From Rhizobiales bacterium Ga0077545 (GTDB taxonomy: Bacteria > Pseudomonadota > Alphaproteobacteria > Rhizobiales > Methylopilaceae): DNA of 64,000 bases. Each line of letters starts with the position of its first letter. The first letter of the stretch is position 1. The position numbers were made by a program, and so were the translations under genes. Below the pieces are notes generated by a model, which was not told the DNA's origin, did not search any database, and saw nothing but the letters and a program-made list of their open reading frames with translations. Below, in pieces: positions 59,224 to 64,000 of the stretch. Where the stretch lies: NCBI GenBank assembly GCA_001464335.1, contig LNEV01000015.1:1-64000 (forward strand), written 5' to 3'.

Positions 59224-60522
59224 TTAGTCCTCGAAGGGGTCATGGACAAGAATTGTGTCATCCCGTTCGGGAGAAGTGGACAAAAGAGTCACGGGACAGC
59301 CAATCAGTTCCTCGATCCGGCGCACATATTTGATCGCCTGGGCGGGAAGAGCGGCCCAGGAGCGCGCTCCCTGGCTTGATTCCTTCCAGCCGGCGATCGT
59401 CTCGTACACGGCCTCGACGCGCGCCTGCTCGCCTTGGGTGGCCGGAAGACGGTCGATTCGCTGGCCGTCGAGGAGGTAGTGCGTGCACACCTTGATCTCG
59501 TCGAGCCCGTCCAGAATGTCGAGCTTTGTCAGCGCAATACCGTCAATGCCCGAGGTCTTGACCGTCTGGCGTACCGTCACCGCATCGAACCAGCCGCAGC
59601 GGCGCGGGCGCCCCGTGACGGTGCCGAATTCGCGGCCGCGTTCGCCGATGCCCCGGCCGATTTCGTCAAACAGTTCGGTCGGGAACGGCCCCTCGCCCAC
59701 GCGGGTCGTGTAGGCCTTCGCAATGCCGAGCACGAAACCGATGCTTTTGGGACCAAGCCCCGAGCCCGTCGCCGCCGCGCCCGCGACGGTGTTCGAGGAG
59801 GTGACGTAAGGATAAGTCCCGTGATCCACGTCGAGCAGCGCGCCCTGCGCACCCTCGAACAGGATGCGGGCTCCCGCCTTGCGCTTGTCGTCGAGCAGTT
59901 CCCAGGTCGCGTCCATGAAGGGCAGAATCTTCGGCGCCGCCGACATCAGTTCTTCGATCACCGTCTCGACGGCGATTTCATCGAGGCCAAGGCCGCGGCG
60001 GATTGCGTTATGGTGAACCAGCAGCCGTTCCACCTTGCCCGGCAGGCTCTGCGGCTCCTCAAGGTCGCGCACGCGAATCGCGCGCCGTCCGGCCTTGTCT
60101 TCATAGGCGGGCCCGATGCCGCGTTTGGTGGTTCCGATCTTCGTGCCAGTCTGGGCGGCCGCATCCTCGCGCAGCGCATCCAGTTCGCGATGCAGCGAAA
60201 GAATCAGCGTCGCATTGTCGGCGATGCGGAGATTGTCGCGCGTGACCTTGATGCCTTGCGCCTCGAGCCGCTCAGCTTCGGCAATGAAGGCATGCGGATC
60301 GATGACGACGCCGTTGCCGATCACCGACAATTTTCCGCCGCGCACAATGCCCGACGGCAGAAGGCTGAGCTTGTAGGTCGTGCCGTCGATGACGAGCGTG
60401 TGACCCGCATTGTGGCCACCCTGAAACCGCACGACGACATCTGCCTTCTCCGACAGCCAGTCGACGATCTTGCCTTTGCCTTCATCGCCCCATTGGGCGC
60501 CCACTACGACCACGTTGGCCAT
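59224..60522 (-). CDS. purA: Adenylosuccinate synthetase
   Basis: 432 residues, standard length. The start [20 protein letters not shown] is the GTP-binding signature, G-H-N-A-G-H-T the substrate loop, and [13 protein letters not shown] the second family pattern. It joins IMP and aspartate in AMP synthesis. A terminator-like hairpin stands in its leader (60549-60585). Confidence 0.97.
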   Translation of the reverse strand: MANVVVVGAQWGDEGKGKIVDWLSEKADVVVRFQGGHNAGHTLVIDGTTYKLSLLPSGIVRGGKLSVIGNGVVIDPHAFIAEAERLEAQGIKVTRDNLRIADNATLILSLHRELDALREDAAAQTGTKIGTTKRGIGPAYEDKAGRRAIRVRDLEEPQSLPGKVERLLVHHNAIRRGLGLDEIAVETVIEELMSAAPKILPFMDATWELLDDKRKAGARILFEGAQGALLDVDHGTYPYVTSSNTVAGAAATGSGLGPKSIGFVLGIAKAYTTRVGEGPFPTELFDEIGRGIGERGREFGTVTGRPRRCGWFDAVTVRQTVKTSGIDGIALTKLDILDGLDEIKVCTHYLLDGQRIDRLPATQGEQARVEAVYETIAGWKESSQGARSWAALPAQAIKYVRRIEELIGCPVTLLSTSPERDDTILVHDPFED

Positions 60523-60548
60523 GTCGAAAAGAACCTGCTCTCTACACG

Positions 60549-60585
60549 CGAAAAAAGCCCTGGCTTGGGGCCCGGGCTTTCAAGG
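60549..60585 (-). terminator. Hairpin with T-run in front of purA
   Basis: On the minus strand AAAGCCCgGG and CCaGGGCTTT pair around C-C-C-C-A-A-G and run into six Ts, 27 bases before the purA ATG. No gene on this strand ends upstream, so it is either an attenuator in the purA leader or the end of a short RNA. Confidence 0.6.
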
Positions 60586-60683
60586 GTCGTAAAGGATCGG
60601 CTCCGCAGAGGCAAGCCAAAGGGGGATCACGACAAAGGCATGGCTTGCGGCGGCCGCGATTCCGGCGCACATCCACCCGCCTT

Positions 60684-61604
60684 ATGCGCGTCCCCTTCCG
60701 CCTCGCCGACCGGCCCTATCTGCTTCTCAGCCTGACCTCGCTGTTCTGGGCGGGCAATCTGGTTCTGGGCCGGTTTGCGGCGGGCGAAATTCCCCCGCTT
60801 CTGCTCGGGTTCCTGCGCTGGCTCGGCGCGAGCCTGTTCATCCTGCCGTTCGTCTGGAAGGACCTCAGGAAAGAGTGGCCCGCTATCCGCACCAATCTTC
60901 CGATTCTCGCTTTGTTCTCGGCGACCGGAATCGCCGGCTACAACGCCCTGGCCTATACGGCGCTCAATCACACCGAGGCGCTGAACTCGCTCCTGATCCA
61001 GTCCACCGGGCCGCTCTTCATCGCCGTCTGGTGCTATGCGCTCTGGGGCGACCGGCTGACCTTGCGCCAGCTCGGCGGCATTCTCACTTCGCTTACCGGC
61101 GTCGTCGTCATCATCTGCCGCGGCGATCTCGTGCATCTTACGAACCTGTCGCTGAACGGGGGCGATCTCCTCGTCGTCTTGTCGCTGCTTGTGTATGGAT
61201 GCTATGCGGCCTTCCTTCGCAAACGGCCGCGCATGTCGCATCTGTCCTTTCTTGCGGCGACCATCCTCGGCGGTGCGGCGCTGCTCGCCCCCTTCGCGGC
61301 CTATGAATTCCTTCAGGGTGCCCGCATGCATGTAATGCCGGCGACATTGGGCGTGGTGCTCTATGTCGCTTTGCTTCCGTCGCTGATCGCCTATCTGATG
61401 TTCACGCGCGGCGTCGAACTGATCGGCGCCAACCGTGCCAGCCCGTTCTTTCACCTGATGCCGGTTTTCGGATCGGTCATCGCCATTCTGTTCCTGGGCG
61501 AGACCCCGCAGCTCTTTCATGCGATCGGGTTTGCCCTCGTTCTTTCAGGCGTCTTCGTCGCAACCACGGCGAAGGCCCCTGCCCCTGCGGAGCCTTTGCA
61601 TTGA
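60684..61604 (+). CDS. EamA/DMT-family transporter
   Basis: 306 residues from the ATG at 60684 (a TTG at 60645 is possible; no good ribosome site for either). Ten membrane helices in two EamA repeats: S-L-F-W-A-G-N-L-V-L-G-R-F in the first and L-I-A-Y-L-M-F-T-R-G-V-E-L-I-G-A in the second. Members export amino acids or other metabolites. Coupled to the Hsp70-like gene by a four-base overlap. Confidence 0.88.
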   Translation: MRVPFRLADRPYLLLSLTSLFWAGNLVLGRFAAGEIPPLLLGFLRWLGASLFILPFVWKDLRKEWPAIRTNLPILALFSATGIAGYNALAYTALNHTEALNSLLIQSTGPLFIAVWCYALWGDRLTLRQLGGILTSLTGVVVIICRGDLVHLTNLSLNGGDLLVVLSLLVYGCYAAFLRKRPRMSHLSFLAATILGGAALLAPFAAYEFLQGARMHVMPATLGVVLYVALLPSLIAYLMFTRGVELIGANRASPFFHLMPVFGSVIAILFLGETPQLFHAIGFALVLSGVFVATTAKAPAPAEPLH

Positions 61605-62848
61605 CGTTTTGCGGTCTTGATTTCGGAACATCGAACACAACGCTCGGCACGCTTGCGGGCAACGCTGCCCACCTGGTGCCGCTCGAAGGCGATGACCCGA
61701 CGATTCCCAGCGCGATTTTCTACAGCCCGGTCCACGCACCTTTGATCGGCCGCGCTGCCATTACATCCTATATCGACGGTGTCGAAGGACGGCTGATGCG
61801 CAGCATCAAATCCGTGCTCGGCTCGGCGCTCATCGACGAGCGCACCGCGATCGGCCGCGAACGCGCCCCGTTCCGGCAGGTGATTGCGGACTTCCTGCGG
61901 CACATCAAGACCCGCGCCGAGGCACGCATCGGGCAGGAACTGACGCAGGTGGTGCACGGACGCCCGGTCCATTTCGTCGACGGCAACGAGGCCGGTGACC
62001 GCAAGGCGGAAGAAACGCTTGCCAAGATCGCGCACGAGATCGGCTACCGCGATGTTCTCTTTCAATACGAGCCCATCGCCGCAGCGCTCGATTACGAGCA
62101 GCAGGTGACCGGCGAGGAAATCGCGCTGATCGCCGATATCGGCGGCGGCACGTCGGACTTCTCGATCGTGCGGATCGGCCCGCATCTGTGCGCCAAGGCC
62201 GACCGCTCCGGCGACATCCTCGCCAATGACGGCGTGAGGATCGGCGGCACCGATTTCGACCGCCGTCTCAGCCTGACCAATTTGATGCCCGTCTTCGGCT
62301 ATGGATCGGCGATGAAGCGCGAGGGACTTGGCGTTCCGAACGGATATTTCCACGATCTCGCCACCTGGCACAGCATCAACCGTATTTACGACCCGAAAAT
62401 CATCCGGGAGCTTGCCGAGGTCGAACGCGACGCGGCGGAGCCTCAGAAGATCGCGCGCCTGATCCGCGTTGCCGAGGAGCGCCGCGGCCATTCGCTCGCC
62501 GGTCAGGTCGAGGCGGCCAAGATCGCGCTCAGCGACAGCGAAGAAACCGACATTTCGCTCGACTGGGTCGAGGCCGGGCTTTCGGTCGGGCTGACGCGCG
62601 ATGATCTGTTCAGCGGCACGGAGAATCTGTCGGAGGCGGTGTCGGCGCGCGTCGAGACCTGTCTGTCACAGGCAGGCATCCCGGCAAGCGCGATCCACGC
62701 ACTGTTTCTGACGGGAGGTTCGACCCGCCTCGCCCATGTGCGCACAAGTATCGCCGCGAAGCTTCCGGATGCGAAGATCGTCGAGGGAGATACGTTCGGT
62801 TCGGTCGGGCTGGGGCTCACGCTCGACGCGGCGCGGCGGTTTGCCTGA
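61601..62848 (+). CDS. Hsp70-family protein (YegD-like)
   Basis: 415 residues, so only the nucleotide-binding domain without the DnaK substrate domain. C-G-L-D-F-G-T-S-N-T-T-L at the start, Y-E-P-I-A-A-A-L-D-Y, I-A-D-I-G-G-G-T-S-D-F-S-I-V and L-T-G-G-S-T-R-L are the actin-fold motifs. Like E. coli YegD it is an orphan Hsp70 of unknown client. The start is a TTG inside the EamA stop overlap. Its stop abuts the serA stop (TGATCA). Confidence 0.87.
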   Translation: MTFCGLDFGTSNTTLGTLAGNAAHLVPLEGDDPTIPSAIFYSPVHAPLIGRAAITSYIDGVEGRLMRSIKSVLGSALIDERTAIGRERAPFRQVIADFLRHIKTRAEARIGQELTQVVHGRPVHFVDGNEAGDRKAEETLAKIAHEIGYRDVLFQYEPIAAALDYEQQVTGEEIALIADIGGGTSDFSIVRIGPHLCAKADRSGDILANDGVRIGGTDFDRRLSLTNLMPVFGYGSAMKREGLGVPNGYFHDLATWHSINRIYDPKIIRELAEVERDAAEPQKIARLIRVAEERRGHSLAGQVEAAKIALSDSEETDISLDWVEAGLSVGLTRDDLFSGTENLSEAVSARVETCLSQAGIPASAIHALFLTGGSTRLAHVRTSIAAKLPDAKIVEGDTFGSVGLGLTLDAARRFA

Positions 62849-64000
62849 TCAGAAGGCAAGCACCTTAGCCAGCCGCACCTGCGGAAGCGCACGTACCTTT
62901 GCCATCACGGCCTCCGAAACATCGCCGTCGATCTGCACCAGCGCGATGGCGTCCCCGCCCTGCGAGTGGCGGCCGAGCGCGAAGGTCGCAATGTTGACGC
63001 CCGCATCGCCGAGAAGACTGGCAAAACCGCCGACAAAGCCCGGCCTGTCCTCGTTGGCGACATAGATCATCGACGGCGCGAATTCGGCATCCATCTTGAT
63101 GCCCTTGATGTCGACGATGCGAGGCTTGCCGTCCGCGAACACGGTGCCCGAAACCGAACGCTCCATGCTCTCCGTTGTTACGGCGAGCGTGATCAGTGCA
63201 TCGTAGTCGCCGTCCGCCTCGCTCGTCATCTCCTCGATGACGATGCCGCGTTCCTTCGCGATGCTCGGCGCGGAGACGACATTGATGTCGGCCAGCATGG
63301 GCCGCAGAAGGCCCGCCACGGCGGAACTCGTCAGCGCGCGCGTGTTCATGTGCGCGGCTTCGCCCTGATACGTGATCCGGATCGATGCAATGCCCGTTTC
63401 GGTGAGCTGGCCCGCGAACGAGCCGAGCCTCTCGGCCAGCATGATGAAGGGCCGCAGCTTGGGCGCTTCCTCCGCGGTAATCGAGGGAAAATTGACGGCG
63501 TTCGTAATGGCACCGCGCACCAGATAATCCGACATCTGCTCGGCGATCTGAAGCGCCACGTTTTCCTGCGCCTCCATGGTCGATGCGCCGAGATGCGGCG
63601 TACAGATCACATGCGGATGCCCGAACAGGATGTTTTCGGTCGCAGGTTCCGTCGAAAAGACATCGAACGCGGCGCCTGCCACATGGCCGGTGTCGAGCGC
63701 GGCGCGCAGCGCCATTTCGTCGACGAGCCCGCCGCGCGCGCAATTGACGATACGTACGCCCTTTTTCGTCTTGTTGAGCGAATCGGCCGACAGGATGTTC
63801 TTCGTCTTCTCCGTCAGCGGCGTGTGCAGCGTGATGAAATCCGCCCGCGCCAGGAGATCCTCCAGCTCAACCTTCTCGACCCCGAGGGTCAGCGCGCGCT
63901 CATGCGACAGGAACGGATCGAACGCGATGACCTTCATCCGAAGGCCGATCGCGCGGTCGGCCACGATCGATCCGATATTGCCGCAGCCGATCAGCCCGAG
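62849..64000 (-). CDS. serA: D-3-phosphoglycerate dehydrogenase, N-terminal part outside the window
   Basis: 384 residues visible, open to the window edge. The first visible part L-G-L-I-G-C-G-N-I-G-S-I-V is the NAD-binding motif; V-N-C-A-R-G-G-L-V-D-E and T-P-H-L-G-A-S-T-M-E-A hold catalytic residues. An intervening ASB domain and a C-terminal ACT domain (Y-V-A-N-E-D-R-P-G-F-V-G) complete the long bacterial form, which is usually serine-inhibited. First step of serine synthesis. Confidence 0.96.
   Translation of the reverse strand, partial: LGLIGCGNIGSIVADRAIGLRMKVIAFDPFLSHERALTLGVEKVELEDLLARADFITLHTPLTEKTKNILSADSLNKTKKGVRIVNCARGGLVDEMALRAALDTGHVAGAAFDVFSTEPATENILFGHPHVICTPHLGASTMEAQENVALQIAEQMSDYLVRGAITNAVNFPSITAEEAPKLRPFIMLAERLGSFAGQLTETGIASIRITYQGEAAHMNTRALTSSAVAGLLRPMLADINVVSAPSIAKERGIVIEEMTSEADGDYDALITLAVTTESMERSVSGTVFADGKPRIVDIKGIKMDAEFAPSMIYVANEDRPGFVGGFASLLGDAGVNIATFALGRHSQGGDAIALVQIDGDVSEAVMAKVRALPQVRLAKVLAF

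Noticed and set aside
59434-62491. Long frames antisense to purA, the EamA gene and the Hsp70-like gene
   Set aside because: Each overlaps a gene with complete family signatures and shows only low-complexity Arg/Ala/Gln-rich sequence.
1-64000. CRISPR array or rRNA genes
   Set aside because: No regularly spaced repeats and no rRNA-like sequence were seen; the only RNA gene I can support is tRNA-Glu.

Overview
The window reads as one chromosome stretch of a GC-rich alphaproteobacterium, most likely of the order Hyphomicrobiales (Rhizobiales). This rests on a FixK-type Crp/Fnr regulator, an alphaproteobacterial RpoH beside RluD, and SerA and PurA as neighbours. I cannot name the genus. A sharp boundary lies at a tRNA-Glu(CUC) gene (54994-55069). 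Everything to its right is ordinary core genome: rluD, rpoH, purA, an EamA exporter, an Hsp70-like gene and serA. Everything to its left is accessory, and tRNA-Glu looks like an island-accretion site.

Region 1 (1-13.8 kb) is a catabolic cluster on the minus strand: succinate-semialdehyde-type dehydrogenase, HyuA/HyuB ATP-dependent lactamase or hydantoinase, GMC oxidoreductase, threonine-aldolase-like PLP enzyme, a substrate-binding-like protein without signal peptide, an AbrB-type membrane protein and a tartronate-semialdehyde-reductase-like enzyme. A divergent GntR regulator and a taurine/nitrate-type ABC importer go with it.

Region 2 (14.4-29.9 kb) is a stress-survival locus. Three Hsp20s, a small acidic protein, a KefB-type antiporter, HdeD, a peroxiredoxin, a DsbA-like protein and a PRC-barrel protein lie on one strand. 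DnaJ/CbpA, its modulator CbpM and PsiE lie on the other, followed by DnaK-GrpE, thioredoxin 2, a triple-BON protein and an internally duplicated unknown protein. The hsp20/hdeD/trx/kefB/psiE set matches the cargo of the transmissible locus of stress tolerance (tLST) of gammaproteobacteria, but DnaK-GrpE-DnaJ stands where ClpG and FtsH would be. A divergent regulator pair sits at one end: a FixK-like protein, and a fused GAF-PAS-PAS-receiver-LuxR protein whose receiver is degenerate. Six TTGAC-N4-GTCAA-type palindromes lie in the intergenic regions of this locus, and the FixK-like protein has the matching E..SR recognition helix. I infer one self-contained regulon.

Region 3 (30.7-41.9 kb) is a second catabolic cluster: tripartite tricarboxylate transporter TctABC, metallo-beta-lactamase lactonase and a second succinate-semialdehyde dehydrogenase, divergent from crotonase, GntR, enol-lactonase-like hydrolase, LeuCD-like dehydratase and carboxymuconolactone-decarboxylase-like protein. 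It is flanked by an N-terminal integrase remnant (30.68 kb) and a C-terminal integrase remnant (41.7 kb), both on the plus strand.

Region 4 (41966-55010) is a 13-kb integrated element bounded by a 17-bp direct repeat of the tRNA-Glu 3' end. It carries a tyrosine integrase, a serine resolvase, separate AP2 and HNH genes, one giant T7 gp16-like virion protein, and cargo of unknown function. The cargo includes a 717-residue protein with a possible PIN-like domain, a coiled coil and two membrane segments, which is my best candidate for an undescribed defence or toxin gene.
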